64,000 nucleotides of DNA from Caballeronia sordidicola (GCF_001544455.2 NZ_FCOC02000001.1:496001-560000); one strand, 5' to 3'. Shown: positions 1 through 9,995, counted from the stretch's first letter. Program-made: numbers and translations. Notes: a model not told the origin generated them from the letters alone.

Positions 1-861
1 CGCGAGCCGCGCCGCAGCACGCACGAGCGTAGGCGCTTCTGGTCCCGGGCCTATGCAGACCACCAGCCGATCGCGCGCCTGCCAGATGCGTTCGATGGAT
101 CGATCAGCCCGATACTCGCGCATCTGGGCATCGACGCGATCCGCCGTACGGCGCAACGCGAGTTCCCGCAGCGCAATCAGATTGCCCTTGCGAAAGAAGT
201 TGCGAACAGCGTGTTCCGCCTGCTGCGGCATGTAAACCTTGCCGTCGCGCAGCCGTTCAAGCAGTTCTTCAGGCGGGAGGTCGACTAGCGTTACTTCATC
301 GGCTTGATCCAGCACGCGGTCGGGAACCGTCTCGAATACCCGGATCTGCGTGATCTGGCCCACGATGTCATTCAGGCTTTCCAGATGCTGCACGTTGACC
401 GTGGTGTAGACGTCAATACCCGCGTCCAGCAACTCATGCACGTCCTGCCAGCGCTTCAGGTGACGCGCGCCGGGGACGTTCGAATGCGCGAGCTCATCGA
501 CCAGAATCAGTTGCGGATGGCGCAGCAACGCACCGTCGAGATCGAAGTCCTGCAGTGCGTGGCCGCGGTACATGATCTGCGCCAGCGGCAGTTGCTCCAA
601 ATCCTCGGTCAGCGCCGCCGTGTCTGTCCGGCCATGCGTTTCCACGATGCCGATCACCACGTCTTCGCCCTGCTCTTTTCGCCGCCGCGCGGCGAGCAGC
701 ATGGCGTAGGTTTTCCCCACGCCCGCCGATGCGCCAAAAAATATCTTCAGCCGCCCGCGATGACGCTTTTCTTCCTCTCTTTGCAGCTTGTCGAGCAGTT
801 CGTCTGGGTTCGGGCGGTTCATGTTCTGGCGTTCAGGCGCGCTCGCTTTGATGGCAAGCAT
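1..861 (-). CDS. kdpD: Sensor histidine kinase KdpD, N-terminal part (runs off the window)
   Basis: This is the amino-terminal 287 codons of the K+ sensor kinase that controls the Kdp potassium pump; the rest lies to the left of the window. Translation shows the KdpD sensor domain with a Walker A motif GASAGVGKT at residues 43-51 and a Walker B-like LILVDELAHSN, followed by the start of the USP-like region. The start at 861 gives MLAIKASAPERQNMNRPN; an internal ATG at 822 (MNRPNPDELL) resembles the usual KdpD start and is equally possible, since neither has a strong ribosome binding site. No kdpC lies immediately upstream, which is unusual for a kdp operon. Confidence 0.9.
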   Translation of the reverse strand, partial: MLAIKASAPERQNMNRPNPDELLDKLQREEEKRHRGRLKIFFGASAGVGKTYAMLLAARRRKEQGEDVVIGIVETHGRTDTAALTEDLEQLPLAQIMYRGHALQDFDLDGALLRHPQLILVDELAHSNVPGARHLKRWQDVHELLDAGIDVYTTVNVQHLESLNDIVGQITQIRVFETVPDRVLDQADEVTLVDLPPEELLERLRDGKVYMPQQAEHAVRNFFRKGNLIALRELALRRTADRVDAQMREYRADRSIERIWQARDRLVVCIGPGPEAPTLVRAAARLA

Positions 862-1109
862 GAGTGTCTTCGACGTTGAATTCAAAAAGCGTCGATATAC
901 GGCATGTCCCAGTATGCTTACCTGGGCGTGACTTGTATGCTCCGCCATTCGGCCATGAGGTGTGCCGGGTTATCCGTTATGCCGGGTAATGCGCGATGGC
1001 CCGAACATTAAGCGTATTGGCATAAAGACCGGATCAAATGTCCATCCGCACGTATAAAAAACGCGTAAACGCAACGGGCGGCACGCGTCAGTCCGCCCCG
1101 TTCATTCGT

Positions 1110-2087
1110 TCAAGGCAATAAGATTGTGGACCCGGTTGTCCGCCGTGCCTCCAGGTCCTCATGAGCTTTTGCGGCATCGGCTAACGGATAACGCTGCCGC
1201 ACGCTCGTTTTGACCTGGCCCTTCGTCAGTACATCAAAGAGTTCACTTGCCATTTCCTCGAGATCGCTGCGCTTGGCTATATAGCTGAACAACGTCGGGC
1301 GGGTGAAATAAAGCGAGCCGCGCCCCGCGAACTCCGATGAATCAATTGGCGGCAATGGACCCGACGTGTTGCCGAAACTCACGAACATGCCGAGAGGCGC
1401 GAGGCAGTCAAGCGAGGCCGTGTACGTGTCCTTGCCGATCGAATCGTAGACCACGGGAACACCCGCGCCATTCGTGATTTCGCGCACGCGCTTCGTGAAG
1501 TCCTCGCGGGTGTAGACGATCGGATGATCGCAACCATGCGCCTTCGCGAGCGCCGCCTTCTCGTCCGATCCAACCGTACCTATCACCGTTGCGCCAAGCG
1601 CTTTTGCCCACTGGCAGGCCAGCATGCCCACCCCGCCGGCCGCTGCGTGAATCAGCACGGTGTCGCCCGCTTTCACACGATATGTCCTGCGCAGCAAATA
1701 TTGCGCGGTCAGACCTTGCAGCATCACGGAAGCGGCGTCCTCGTAGCCGATGGTATCGGGCAGGCTCACCACATATTGCGTCGACATGACCCGCTCTTCG
1801 GCATAGGCGCCCGGTGGCCGCGAGGCATAGGCCACCCTGTCGCCCACCTTGAAGTTGGTCACGCCCTCGCCGACCGCGGTGACATCGCCCGCCGCTTCCA
1901 TTCCAATCCCACCCGGCAGCGGCATGGGATAAAGGCCGGTACGAAAATACACATCGATATAGTTCAGGCCCACCGCATGATGCTTCACGCGAATTTCGCC
2001 CTTACCCGGCGCGCCCACTTCCACATCGACCCATTTCAATACTTCAGGACCGCCCGTTTTTTCGAATCGAATTGCTTTTGTCACCAT
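1110..2087 (-). CDS. Zinc-free quinone oxidoreductase (QOR-type MDR family)
   Basis: This is a 325-residue NADPH:quinone reductase of the medium-chain dehydrogenase superfamily, which reduces quinones in the cytosol with NADPH. The GroES-like N-terminal half is followed by the nucleotide-binding AAAGGVG at residues 148-154, and the length matches the family. The catalytic-zinc cysteine/histidine set of alcohol dehydrogenases is absent, as expected for QOR. The ATG at 2087 is preceded by GGAG in ATGGAGACA; an ATG three codons upstream (2096) is the alternative. The reading frame stays open to 2447, but that stretch lies over mgsA and is not coding. mgsA and an SDR gene lie upstream on the same strand. 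Confidence 0.9.
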   Translation of the reverse strand: MVTKAIRFEKTGGPEVLKWVDVEVGAPGKGEIRVKHHAVGLNYIDVYFRTGLYPMPLPGGIGMEAAGDVTAVGEGVTNFKVGDRVAYASRPPGAYAEERVMSTQYVVSLPDTIGYEDAASVMLQGLTAQYLLRRTYRVKAGDTVLIHAAAGGVGMLACQWAKALGATVIGTVGSDEKAALAKAHGCDHPIVYTREDFTKRVREITNGAGVPVVYDSIGKDTYTASLDCLAPLGMFVSFGNTSGPLPPIDSSEFAGRGSLYFTRPTLFSYIAKRSDLEEMASELFDVLTKGQVKTSVRQRYPLADAAKAHEDLEARRTTGSTILLP

Positions 2088-2146
2088 TGTCTCCATGTTT
2101 CGGACGCTTACGCGTCCAATGAACAGCAAGTCCCGCTGAGCCTGGC

Positions 2147-2536
2147 CTACGCGGCCCGACCTAGCCGGAGCTTCAGGTCGTCGAGGATCATGCGGGCTGT
2201 CGAAAGATTTGTGGCGCACGCGACGTTGTGGACGTCGCAGGCGCGCACCAGAGCATTGATGTCGGGCTCGTGCGGCTGTGGCGTCATCGGGTCGCGCAGG
2301 AAGATCACTACGTCTACCCGGCCCTCCGCCAACTCTGCGCCAATCTGCAAGTCGCCGCCGAACGGCCCTGAAAGCTTGCGCTCCACCTCGAGCCCATGGG
2401 CTGCCGCGATACGCGCGCCGGTCGTGCCGGTTGCGAGCAGCCGGCACTGCGCAAGCGTGTCGGCAAACTCGCCGGCGAGCGCCACGATGTCGTCCTTCTT
2501 CATGTCGTGCGCGATCAACGCGACGCGTGGGTTCAT
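2147..2536 (-). CDS. mgsA: Methylglyoxal synthase
   Basis: This is a 129-residue methylglyoxal synthase, which converts dihydroxyacetone phosphate to methylglyoxal and phosphate, a bypass of lower glycolysis when phosphate is short. Family motifs are plain: ALIAHDMKK at 6-14, the phosphate-binding ATGTTG at 35-40, SGPFGGD at 56-62 with the catalytic Asp at 62, and [14 protein letters not shown] around 79-92 with the active-site His. The start ATG is preceded by a good GGAGAG. It is shorter than the 152-residue E. coli protein at both ends but keeps the full catalytic core. Only 17 bases separate it from the SDR gene upstream, so the two are probably co-transcribed. Confidence 0.93.
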   Translation of the reverse strand: MNPRVALIAHDMKKDDIVALAGEFADTLAQCRLLATGTTGARIAAAHGLEVERKLSGPFGGDLQIGAELAEGRVDVVIFLRDPMTPQPHEPDINALVRACDVHNVACATNLSTARMILDDLKLRLGRAA

Positions 2537-2553
2537 CGAAAGTCTCTCCGTTA

Positions 2554-3333
2554 TCAATACGTGCCCGGATATGCGCCGCCGTCGATCAGCAGGTTCTGCC
2601 CGGTAATGTAGCCCGCGTGAACGCTGCACAAGTATGCGCACGCCCGGCCAAACTCTTCCGGCGAGCCGAAGCGGCCGGCAGGCAACTTGGCCATCCGGCG
2701 TTTCTTCGCTTCTTCCACGGTAATGTTGTTTGCCTTGGCGTCCGCGGCGAACGTGGTGATGAGCCGGTCAGTGTCGAAGGAGCCTGGCAGCAGGTTGTTG
2801 ATCGTCACGCCGGTTGCCGCAACCTTTCGCGACAGTCCCGCGATAAACCCCGTCAGCCCCGAGCGCGCTCCGTTCGACAAACCGAGCACATCGATAGGCG
2901 CCTTCACCGACGAACTCGTGATGTTCACGATCCGACCGAAACCGCGTTCGATCATGCCGTCGAGCGTCTGCTTGATCAGCTCGATCGGCGTCAGCATGTT
3001 CGAGTCGAGCGCCTTGATCCAGTCGTCCCGGGAAAACTGCCTGAAATCGCCCGGCGGCGGCCCGCCCGCGTTATTCACGAGAATGTCGGGTGCCGGACAG
3101 GCAGCGAGCGCCGCAGCGTGCCCCTCGGCAGACGTGATGTCGCAAGCCACCGGCGTCACGTTCACGCCATAGCTCGTCCGGATGTGTTCGGCCGTCTCTT
3201 CCAGTGGTCCGGCCGTGCGCGCCACGATCACCAGATTGACCCCCTCGGCGGCAAGCGCTTCGGCACAACCGCGCCCCAAACCTTTGCTTGCCGCGCACAC
3301 GAGCGCTGTGCGCCCCTTAATTCCCATGTCCAT
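2554..3333 (-). CDS. SDR-fold oxidoreductase-like protein lacking the catalytic YxxxK
   Basis: This 259-residue short-chain dehydrogenase-fold protein has a variant nucleotide-binding loop (CAASKGLG at 13-20, where most SDRs have TGxxxGxG), an intact NNAG at 87-90, and serines at 140-142. At the place of the catalytic Tyr-x3-Lys the sequence reads GLSNGARSG (151-159), so both Tyr and Lys are missing. A subgroup of ketoacyl-reductase-like SDRs with imperfect motifs is known, and this looks like a member, so the fold is sure but activity is not. The ATG at 3333 follows AAAGGGG. It is the first gene of a minus-strand group with mgsA and the quinone reductase. Confidence 0.85.
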   Translation of the reverse strand: MDMGIKGRTALVCAASKGLGRGCAEALAAEGVNLVIVARTAGPLEETAEHIRTSYGVNVTPVACDITSAEGHAAALAACPAPDILVNNAGGPPPGDFRQFSRDDWIKALDSNMLTPIELIKQTLDGMIERGFGRIVNITSSSVKAPIDVLGLSNGARSGLTGFIAGLSRKVAATGVTINNLLPGSFDTDRLITTFAADAKANNITVEEAKKRRMAKLPAGRFGSPEEFGRACAYLCSVHAGYITGQNLLIDGGAYPGTY

Positions 3334-3722
3334 CGCTGCCCCTTTGTAGTTGCCCGCTTCAACAGGTCCGCATCCGCTCAAGCCGGATAATCAGTACCGG
3401 GCCGATTCCTGGCTTGCAATCCGGCTCGCCATCCGGCGCATTGGATCGCGTGATGCAATTCTAGAAGAATGAGGGATTGGGCGTCGGCCGCGCAATAGAC
3501 CGGATGGCCTATCGTCCGCAATCTCCGGTTTTAGCACGTCTAATTTGGGTAAACTGGCGGCACTGCCTAAGCTCGGCACTCGATAACCACCCCGCTCGCG
3601 CACTCGGGAACCCGAATGTGCGTTCGGACAAGCTGATCCAATGCGGCTCCTGCATCGAACAATTTGCAACACATGCACCACCCGAATCCACATTTAATGC
3701 CGCGGCAACCGCGCGAAACGCC
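3334..3722. other. Divergent intergenic region upstream of upp and the SDR gene
   Basis: This 389-base stretch separates the minus-strand SDR gene from plus-strand upp and must hold both promoters. The upp reading frame is open back to 3477, but the protein homology starts at 3723. I see no RNA gene, strong terminator or repeat here. Confidence 0.6.
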
Positions 3723-4376
3723 ATGAACCAGGACAGCCGCTTTCCGAATCTTTTCATCCTCAATCACCCGCTGATCCAGCACAAGCTGACGCATATGCGG
3801 GACAAGGACACGTCCACGCGCACGTTCCGCGAACTGCTGCGCGAAATCACTTTGCTGATGGGGTATGAAATTACCCGCAACCTGCCGCTCACCACAAAGC
3901 GGGTCGAGACGCCGCTGGTCAGCATCGACTCGCCGGTTATCGCGGGTAAAAAGCTCGCTATCGTGCCTGTGCTGCGCGCGGGCATCGGCATGTCGGATGG
4001 CTTGCTCGACCTGATTCCGTCGGCCCGCGTCGGGCACATCGGCGTGTATCGGGCGGAAGATCACCGGCCGGTCGAGTATCTCGTGCGCCTGCCGCCCGAC
4101 CTGGAGGAGCGCGTGTTCATCCTGTGCGACCCCATGCTCGCAACCGGCTATTCCGCAGTGCACGCGGTCGACGTCATGAAGCGGCGCAAAGTGCTGGGAG
4201 AAAACATCATCTTCGTGGCGCTGGTCGCGGCTCCCGAAGGCGTGAAAGTCTTCTCCGACGCCCACCCCGACGTAAAGCTTTACGTGGCCTCGCTCGACTC
4301 TCATCTGAACGAACACGCGTACATCGTCCCGGGTCTGGGCGACGCCGGCGACCGGCTGTTCGGCACTAAGAACTGA
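3723..4376 (+). CDS. upp: Uracil phosphoribosyltransferase
   Basis: This 217-residue enzyme makes UMP from uracil and PRPP in pyrimidine salvage. The PRPP-binding loop reads CDPMLATG at residues 135-142 and the protein ends with the family's [11 protein letters not shown] uracil-binding tail. The region [12 protein letters not shown] near 54-65 and PVLRAGIGM near 82-90 are also typical. The start at 3723 ([11 protein letters not shown]) gives the normal family length; a longer frame upstream to 3477 is not homologous. It stands alone, with no pyrimidine permease next to it. Confidence 0.95.
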   Translation: MNQDSRFPNLFILNHPLIQHKLTHMRDKDTSTRTFRELLREITLLMGYEITRNLPLTTKRVETPLVSIDSPVIAGKKLAIVPVLRAGIGMSDGLLDLIPSARVGHIGVYRAEDHRPVEYLVRLPPDLEERVFILCDPMLATGYSAVHAVDVMKRRKVLGENIIFVALVAAPEGVKVFSDAHPDVKLYVASLDSHLNEHAYIVPGLGDAGDRLFGTKN

Positions 4377-4736
4377 CGAACAGGAAGACAGGTCCGCGAG
4401 TTTGCGCGTGACCAATGTAGGGCCAAAGCCTGTTGGCCCAGCGCGCCATGATAAAATTCGGGTCCGCCAAATGCACGGTGCAAGGCCGAAAGGTACGGAT
4501 TCAACGCAATCCTCGTTGCTGAAACGTTACGGCTCGACCAGCCAGGGCGCGGTTTGCGACGAAATTCGGGCGAAATGTACTCTCGCGACCGCACAATCTT
4601 CGGCACCGGCGAGCCTGCTGCACAGACAACCGAACAGGTTGCCGCCCGGCGCAAAACGCTGCGCGGGATAGCTGTACAAGGCGACGACATTGACACACAG
4701 GCGCGCGGGAAAAACTCGCGCGCGATGGAGAAAGGT
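4377..4736. other. Intergenic region between upp and yebC
   Basis: This 360-base stretch lies between two plus-strand genes. The yebC frame is open from 4554, but residues before MAGHSKW are not conserved. There is no clear hairpin followed by a T run, and I see no tRNA or small RNA. It probably holds the yebC promoter. Confidence 0.5.
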
Positions 4737-5465
4737 ATGGCGGGTCATTCAAAATGGGCCAACATCAAGCATAAGAAAGCAGCGACCGACGCCAAGCGTG
4801 GCAAGGTCTGGACGCGTCTTATCAAGGAAATTCAGGTCGCGGCGCGCATGGGCGGCGGAGAAATCGACACCAATCCGCGTCTGCGGCTTGCCGTCGAAAA
4901 GGCCTACGACGCCAACATGCCCAAGGACAACATCAACCGCGCGATCCAGCGCGGCGTAGGCGGTGTTGACGGCGCGACCTATGAAGAAATCCGCTACGAA
5001 GGCTACGGCATTGGCGGCGCGGCGATCATCGTGGACACCATGACGGATAACCGGACCCGGACGGTCGCGGAAGTGCGCCACGCGTTTTCGAAGTTCGGCG
5101 GCAACATGGGCACGGACGGGTCGGTTGCGTTCATGTTCGACCATGTCGGCCAGTTCCTGTTTGCCCCCGGCACGTCAGAAGACAAGCTGATGGAAGCGGC
5201 GCTCGAAGCGGGCGCGGACGACGTGGTGACAAACGAGGACGGCAGTATTGAAGTAGTGTGTCCGGCCAATGACTTTCAGAAAGTGAAAGATGCGCTGGAA
5301 GCAGCTGGATTCAAGGCCGAGGTTGCCGAAGTCATCATGAAACCGCAGACCGAAGTCGAGTTCACCGGCGAAGACGCTGCGAAAATGCAGAAATTGCTCG
5401 ACGCGCTGGAAAATCTGGACGACGTGCAGGAAGTCTATACGAACGCAACAATCGACGAAGAATGA
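4737..5465 (+). CDS. yebC: YebC/PmpR (TACO1) family protein
   Basis: This 242-residue member of the YebC/TACO1 family begins with the signature [14 protein letters not shown] and contains the typical block [13 protein letters not shown] near residues 61-73. Members act as DNA-binding regulators or as translation factors that help ribosomes through proline-rich stretches; which applies here cannot be told from sequence. The start is preceded by GGAGAAAGGT. In many betaproteobacteria this gene precedes purD, as here. A perfect 20-base dyad lies about 20 bases past its stop. Confidence 0.92.
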   Translation: MAGHSKWANIKHKKAATDAKRGKVWTRLIKEIQVAARMGGGEIDTNPRLRLAVEKAYDANMPKDNINRAIQRGVGGVDGATYEEIRYEGYGIGGAAIIVDTMTDNRTRTVAEVRHAFSKFGGNMGTDGSVAFMFDHVGQFLFAPGTSEDKLMEAALEAGADDVVTNEDGSIEVVCPANDFQKVKDALEAAGFKAEVAEVIMKPQTEVEFTGEDAAKMQKLLDALENLDDVQEVYTNATIDEE

Positions 5466-5803
5466 TGGCGAGCTGGTGAGGCGCTTGATTTCCCGCACGG
5501 GAAATCACAGTACCCGAAGGCCAAGCGCCGCATGCACTTCTGGCCCGATTGGTGCATGCGCGTTCAGCAGTGAGTTCGAATGTGCACAAAAAAGCCGCTA
5601 GCGGCGTTTTGACAGCAGGAAGTCGTGTGACGCAGCCACAACCGGCGCGAGCGCTTTCCGCTTCTCAATTGCCCGGTGGCCAGTGGCAATCATTCGAAAC
5701 GCAGCAAAGCAAAACCGCGGAGGCGCGGCGAAACGGTTCAGAAGAAACGCAACCGCTTCGTTTCGCCAGCCGCCACGAATTTCTTAAGGTCTTCGAGGTT
5801 TAA
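5466..5803. other. Intergenic region with two dyads, yebC to purD
   Basis: This 338-base gap holds two clear inverted repeats. At 5487-5506 GATTTCCCG and CGGGAAATC form a perfect palindrome around CA, without a T run. At 5588-5610 the palindrome GCCGCTAGCGGC is flanked by six A on the left and G plus four T on the right, which would serve as a weak terminator. An 84-codon frame (5549-5803) abuts purD but looks non-coding. purD itself has GAGG nine bases before its ATG. Confidence 0.5.
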
Positions 5804-7093
5804 ATGAAGTTACTCGTCGTCGGTTCGGGCGGTCGCGAACATGCGCTCGCGTGGAAGCTCGCACAGTCGCCGCGCGTGCAGATGGTTTATGTCGCGCCGG
5901 GCAACGGCGGTACGGCTCAGGACGAACGTCTGCTGAATGTCGATATTACCGATCCCGCCGCGCTCGCCGATTTCGCTGAAAAAGAACAGATCGCGCTGAC
6001 CGTGGTCGGCCCTGAAGGCCCATTGGCCGCGGGTATCGTGAACTTGTTCCGCTCACGGGGCCTGAAGATTTTCGGCCCGACCAGAGAAGCGGCGCAACTG
6101 GAAAGCTCGAAGGATTTCGCCAAGGCGTTCATGAAACGCCATGCCATTCCCACAGCCGAATACGAAACGTTCACGGACATCGCCGCCGCGCACGCGTATC
6201 TCGATACCAAAGGCGCGCCAATCGTGATCAAGGCCGATGGGCTGGCCGCGGGCAAAGGCGTGGTCGTGGCTACAACACTGGAAGAGGCGCATGCGGCGGT
6301 CGATTCCATGCTCGCCGACAACAAGCTGGGCGACGCCGGCGCGCGCGTGGTGATCGAAGAATTCCTGGATGGCGAAGAAGCGAGCTTTATCGTCATGGTG
6401 GATGGAAAGCATGTGCTGGCGCTGGCGTCGAGCCAGGACCACAAGCGCCTGCTGGACGGCGACAAGGGTCCCAACACCGGCGGCATGGGCGCGTATTCGC
6501 CTGCGCCCATTGTCACGCCGCAGTTGCACGCACGCGTGATGCGCGAAATCATCCTGCCGACCGTGCGCGGCATGGAGCAGGAAGGCATCCGCTACACCGG
6601 TTTTCTTTACGCCGGTCTGATGATCGACGCGCACGGCAACCCGAAAACGCTCGAATTCAATTGCCGCATGGGAGACCCGGAAACGCAGCCGATCATGGCG
6701 CGCCTGAAGGGCGATTTCTCGAAGGTCGTTGAACTGGCGATCGCCGGGACGCTGGCGACGGCCGAAATTGAATGGGACCGGCGCACGGCTCTGGGCGTGG
6801 TGCTCGCGGCTCATAATTATCCGGACACGCCGCGCAAGGGCGACCGGATCAGCGGCATCCCGGCGGAAACGCCGGAAGCCGTGACTTTCCATGCGGGAAC
6901 CACGCTGGAAAACGGCAAGCTCACCACGTCGGGCGGACGCGTCTTGTGTGTGGTCGGTCTGTCGGATTCGGTTCGCGGCGCGCAGTCCGTCGTCTACGAT
7001 ACGATCAATCAGATCACGTTCGACGGCATGCAGTATCGCCGGGACATTGGATATCGGGCGCTCAATCGCAAGGCGCCGGATCGACAAAGCTGA
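5804..7093 (+). CDS. purD: Phosphoribosylamine--glycine ligase
   Basis: This 429-residue ATP-grasp enzyme (GAR synthetase) joins glycine to 5-phosphoribosylamine, the second step of purine synthesis. The N-terminal domain begins KLLVVGSGGREHALAWK, the ATP-grasp region shows KADGLAAGKGVVVA, and GEEASF and the metal-binding FNCRMGDPETQ follow. Length and domain order are normal. The gene starts immediately after a short stop codon context (TTTAAATG) and is followed by a strong terminator at 7158-7193. The later step (GAR formylation) can be served by purT further along in this window. Confidence 0.96.
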   Translation: MKLLVVGSGGREHALAWKLAQSPRVQMVYVAPGNGGTAQDERLLNVDITDPAALADFAEKEQIALTVVGPEGPLAAGIVNLFRSRGLKIFGPTREAAQLESSKDFAKAFMKRHAIPTAEYETFTDIAAAHAYLDTKGAPIVIKADGLAAGKGVVVATTLEEAHAAVDSMLADNKLGDAGARVVIEEFLDGEEASFIVMVDGKHVLALASSQDHKRLLDGDKGPNTGGMGAYSPAPIVTPQLHARVMREIILPTVRGMEQEGIRYTGFLYAGLMIDAHGNPKTLEFNCRMGDPETQPIMARLKGDFSKVVELAIAGTLATAEIEWDRRTALGVVLAAHNYPDTPRKGDRISGIPAETPEAVTFHAGTTLENGKLTTSGGRVLCVVGLSDSVRGAQSVVYDTINQITFDGMQYRRDIGYRALNRKAPDRQS

Positions 7094-7157
7094 TCGCGCA
7101 TCGCTGAACGGCTCGCGTGGCCGGCGGCCGCAAATCAGTCAGCAGCAATCAGGCACT

Positions 7158-7193
7158 GCACTGCCGGACCTTCGCGTCCGGCAGTGCGTTTTT
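7158..7193 (+). terminator. Rho-independent terminator after purD
   Basis: A perfect 12-base stem (GCACTGCCGGAC at 7158-7169 with GTCCGGCAGTGC at 7176-7187), a six-base loop CTTCGC and a following GTTTTT form a textbook intrinsic terminator between purD and hemF. Confidence 0.9.
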
Positions 7194-7263
7194 AGAACAA
7201 ACGAAGCGAGAGCAGGCAAACGCCTTCCCGCCCGCCCCGCATACCAGAAAGCAAAGCAGCACC

Positions 7264-8187
7264 ATGACCGATTCGACCCATAACGTACACGCTGTGCGCA
7301 CCTATCTCACCGGTTTGCAAAAGCAGATCGCGGAGACGCTCGGCGCGTTCGATGGCACCGAATTCGCTATCGATTCCTGGCAGCGTGGGCCGCAAGAGCG
7401 GCTGCGAGGCGGCGGAAGTACCCGGATTCTCGAAGGCGGCCAGTTTTTCGAGCGCGGCGGCATTGGTTTTTCAGACGTGGCCGGCGATTCCCTCCCGCCT
7501 TCGGCGAGTGCGGCGCGCCCGCAACTGGCCGGTCGCGGCTTCGAGGCAATGGGTGTGTCGCTTGTCATGCATCCGCGCAATCCGCATTGCCCGACCGTGC
7601 ATATGAACGTGCGCCTCCTGATCGCGACGAAACCCGGCGAAGCGCCGTTGTTCTGGTTCGGCGGCGGAATGGATCTGACGCCGTATTACGGCTACGAGGA
7701 AGACGCACGCCATTTTCACGGCGTGTGCCGCGATTCGCTCGCTCCGTTCGGCGCAGATCTGTACCCGCGTTTCAAGAAATGGTGCGATGAGTACTTTTAT
7801 CTCAAGCATCGCAATGAAGCGCGCGGTATAGGCGGGATTTTCTTTGATGATGTCGCCGAACCCGGCTTCGACGAAGCCTTCGCCATGATGCGCAGTGTCG
7901 GCGACAGTTTTTTGAGCGCGTATCTGCCGATCATCGAACGCCGGCGCGACACGCCGTATGGCGAAGCAGAGCGGGAATTCCAGACCTACCGGCGCGGCCG
8001 CTATGTCGAATTCAACCTGGTATTTGACCGCGGCACGTTGTTCGGACTTCAAAGCAGCGGCCGTACGGAATCCATCCTGATGTCGATGCCACCGGTTGTC
8101 ACATGGCGCTACAACTGGACACCGGAAGCCGGGACGCCCGAAGCGCGGCTTTATTCGGATTTCCTCACAGCGCGAGAGTGGGTTTAA
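7264..8187 (+). CDS. hemF: Oxygen-dependent coproporphyrinogen III oxidase
   Basis: This 307-residue enzyme decarboxylates two propionates of coproporphyrinogen III with O2 to give protoporphyrinogen IX in haem synthesis. Signature stretches are present: [11 protein letters not shown] near residues 135-145, HFHG, and [15 protein letters not shown] near 240-254. Length equals the family norm. The chosen ATG at 7264 gives [11 protein letters not shown]; upstream sequence in frame overlaps the purD terminator and cannot be coding. A purD-hemF-nadD order is common in Burkholderia. Confidence 0.96.
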   Translation: MTDSTHNVHAVRTYLTGLQKQIAETLGAFDGTEFAIDSWQRGPQERLRGGGSTRILEGGQFFERGGIGFSDVAGDSLPPSASAARPQLAGRGFEAMGVSLVMHPRNPHCPTVHMNVRLLIATKPGEAPLFWFGGGMDLTPYYGYEEDARHFHGVCRDSLAPFGADLYPRFKKWCDEYFYLKHRNEARGIGGIFFDDVAEPGFDEAFAMMRSVGDSFLSAYLPIIERRRDTPYGEAEREFQTYRRGRYVEFNLVFDRGTLFGLQSSGRTESILMSMPPVVTWRYNWTPEAGTPEARLYSDFLTAREWV

Positions 8188-8224
8188 ATAGCCACGGGAA
8201 TATGAGAAATTCGCGCTACAACCT

Positions 8225-8947
8225 TTGTGCTCCGTCCCCCAAGAGGACAGTCCACTGAAACCCGATCTTCCTTGTGCTCGACGTGTCGGCTTGCTGGGCG
8301 GCACGTTCGACCCGATCCACGACGCTCACCTGGCGCTCGCGCGGCGTTTTGCCGAGCTGCTCGATCTCACTGAACTCGTCCTGCTGCCCGCTGGCCAGCC
8401 GTGGCAAAAAAAAGACGTTACGCCAGCGCATCACCGGCTCGCGATGACCCGCGCGGCAGCGGATTCGCTGCGTATTGAAGGCATGGAGGTGACCGTCGCG
8501 ACCGATGAAATCGATCACGATGGCCCGACTTACACCGTGGAAACGCTGGCGCGCTGGCGCGAACGTGAGGGCGAAGATGCCTCGCTGGCGCTCCTGATCG
8601 GAGCTGATCAGCTCGTGCATCTGGATTCCTGGCGCGACTGGAAGCGCCTGTTCGACTTTGCGCACGTGTGCGTGGAGACGCGCGCGGGCTTCGATGTCTC
8701 CACGGTGTCGCCCGCCGTCGCCCGTGAAATTGCGGCTCGCAGCGCCACGGCAGAAGTGCTCCAGTCCACGCCGCACGGCCATCTGCTGATTGATTCGGCG
8801 CTGACGCTGGAAGTGTCCGCGACCGAGATTCGCGAGCAGCTTGGCGAGCGCCTCGAGGCGCACGCGGCAGGCAAGATCGCAGCCGACAGTCATGTACCGT
8901 CCGCCGTATGGGACTATATTGTTCAACACCACTTGTACCATCGGTAA
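8225..8947 (+). CDS. nadD: Nicotinate-nucleotide adenylyltransferase
   Basis: This 240-residue nucleotidyltransferase makes deamido-NAD from nicotinate mononucleotide and ATP. The Rossmann nucleotide-binding motif [11 protein letters not shown] lies near residues 25-35 and the second motif EVSATEIRE (family ISSTxIR) near the C-terminus. The N-terminal 15 residues ([14 protein letters not shown]) are not conserved, so the real start may be further in, near the [10 protein letters not shown] block. The stop is four bases before the rsfS start, so the genes are co-transcribed. Confidence 0.93.
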   Translation: MCSVPQEDSPLKPDLPCARRVGLLGGTFDPIHDAHLALARRFAELLDLTELVLLPAGQPWQKKDVTPAHHRLAMTRAAADSLRIEGMEVTVATDEIDHDGPTYTVETLARWREREGEDASLALLIGADQLVHLDSWRDWKRLFDFAHVCVETRAGFDVSTVSPAVAREIAARSATAEVLQSTPHGHLLIDSALTLEVSATEIREQLGERLEAHAAGKIAADSHVPSAVWDYIVQHHLYHR

Positions 8948-8951
8948 AAAT

Positions 8952-9392
8952 ATGGAAATTCAAAAGCTTCAACGCGCGATCATCGACGGTCTCGAAGACG
9001 TCAAGGCGCAGGACATCAAGGTGTTCAACACTACTCACCTGACCGCCCTTTTCGACCGCGTGATCGTGGCGAGCGGGACGTCGAATCGTCAGACCAAGGC
9101 GCTTGCGAACAGCGTGCGCGAAAAGGTCAAGGAACTGGGCGGCGACGTCATCAGCACCGAAGGCGAGGAAATCGGCGAATGGGTGCTGGTGGATTGCGGC
9201 GACGCCGTTGTCCATATCCTGCAACCGGCATTGCGCCAGTACTACAACCTCGAAGAAGTCTGGGGCGACAAGCCGGTCCGCGTGAAACTGCAAAGTTCCG
9301 GCGGATTCGGCGGCGCGCGTGTCACGGCTGACGAGGACGACGAAGACGAGGAACCGGCCGCCAAGCCGGCGCGCAAGACCACGCGCCGCTGA
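8952..9392 (+). CDS. rsfS: Ribosome silencing factor RsfS
   Basis: This 146-residue RsfS/Iojap protein binds ribosomal protein uL14 and blocks subunit joining when nutrients are scarce. The core DIKVFNTTHLTALFDRVIVASG and DCGDAVVHILQP is characteristic. The last 30 residues are an acidic run (DEDDEDEEPAA) followed by a basic Lys/Arg tail, an extension typical of Burkholderia members. It sits four bases after nadD and before rlmH, the usual nadD-rsfS-rlmH order. Confidence 0.95.
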   Translation: MEIQKLQRAIIDGLEDVKAQDIKVFNTTHLTALFDRVIVASGTSNRQTKALANSVREKVKELGGDVISTEGEEIGEWVLVDCGDAVVHILQPALRQYYNLEEVWGDKPVRVKLQSSGGFGGARVTADEDDEDEEPAAKPARKTTRR

Positions 9393-9456
9393 GCCTGGAT
9401 CGCCGCGAACGCGCCGCCTCGCTTGAGAGCGAGCAGTTCGTACGCGCTACGCTGCC

Positions 9457-9927
9457 ATGAAACTTCATATCCTCGCAGTCGGCCACAAGATGCCCGACTG
9501 GATCGCCACCGGCTTCGACGAATACGCGAAACGCATGCCGCCCGAGCTGCGTATCGAATTACGCGAGATCAAGCCAGAACAGCGCTCGTCAGGCCGTAAC
9601 GCCGAGAGCGTAATGGCGGCGGAGCGCGTGCGCATCGAGGCGGCGTTGCCCAAGAACGCCCGTCTGATCGTGCTCGACGAACGCGGCCGCGACTGGACCA
9701 CGATGCAACTCGCCGGCGCCCTGCCTGACTGGCAGCAAGATGGCCGGGACGTGGCCTTCGTGATCGGCGGCGCGGACGGTCTGGACCCGCAAGTCAAGGC
9801 ACGTGCTGAAGTCTTGCTGCGTGTGTCGAGCCTTACGCTGCCGCACGGGATGGTCCGCGTGCTGTTGGCCGAGCAGCTTTATCGCGCGTGGAGCATCACG
9901 CAAAATCACCCCTATCATCGCGCGTGA
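9457..9927 (+). CDS. rlmH: 23S rRNA pseudouridine-1915 N3-methyltransferase RlmH
   Basis: This 156-residue SPOUT-class methyltransferase methylates pseudouridine 1915 in helix 69 of 23S rRNA using SAM. The knot residues [10 protein letters not shown] near 101-110 and the C-terminal [20 protein letters not shown] with HPYHR form the SAM site and are intact. Length matches the 155-residue E. coli protein. It belongs to the nadD-rsfS-rlmH-maf-rng run. Confidence 0.96.
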   Translation: MKLHILAVGHKMPDWIATGFDEYAKRMPPELRIELREIKPEQRSSGRNAESVMAAERVRIEAALPKNARLIVLDERGRDWTTMQLAGALPDWQQDGRDVAFVIGGADGLDPQVKARAEVLLRVSSLTLPHGMVRVLLAEQLYRAWSITQNHPYHRA

Positions 9928-9995
9928 ACGGCAACTGGCCCATTGAAGCATCGATGCGCTGAGCCGCTGGCGCGTGCGCTTCGAGGATTGCCTGA

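Noticed and set aside
2088..2447. N-terminal extension of the quinone reductase frame
   Set aside because: It runs opposite in frame through mgsA, shares no family sequence, and the ribosome binding site and normal length support the start at 2087.
5487..5506. Perfect dyad after yebC as an intrinsic terminator
   Set aside because: The stem is good but only two to four bases are left for a loop and no T run follows; recorded as a dyad only.
5549..5803. 84-codon frame ending exactly at purD
   Set aside because: Its composition is unlike a protein, it crosses a terminator-like palindrome and has no ribosome binding site.
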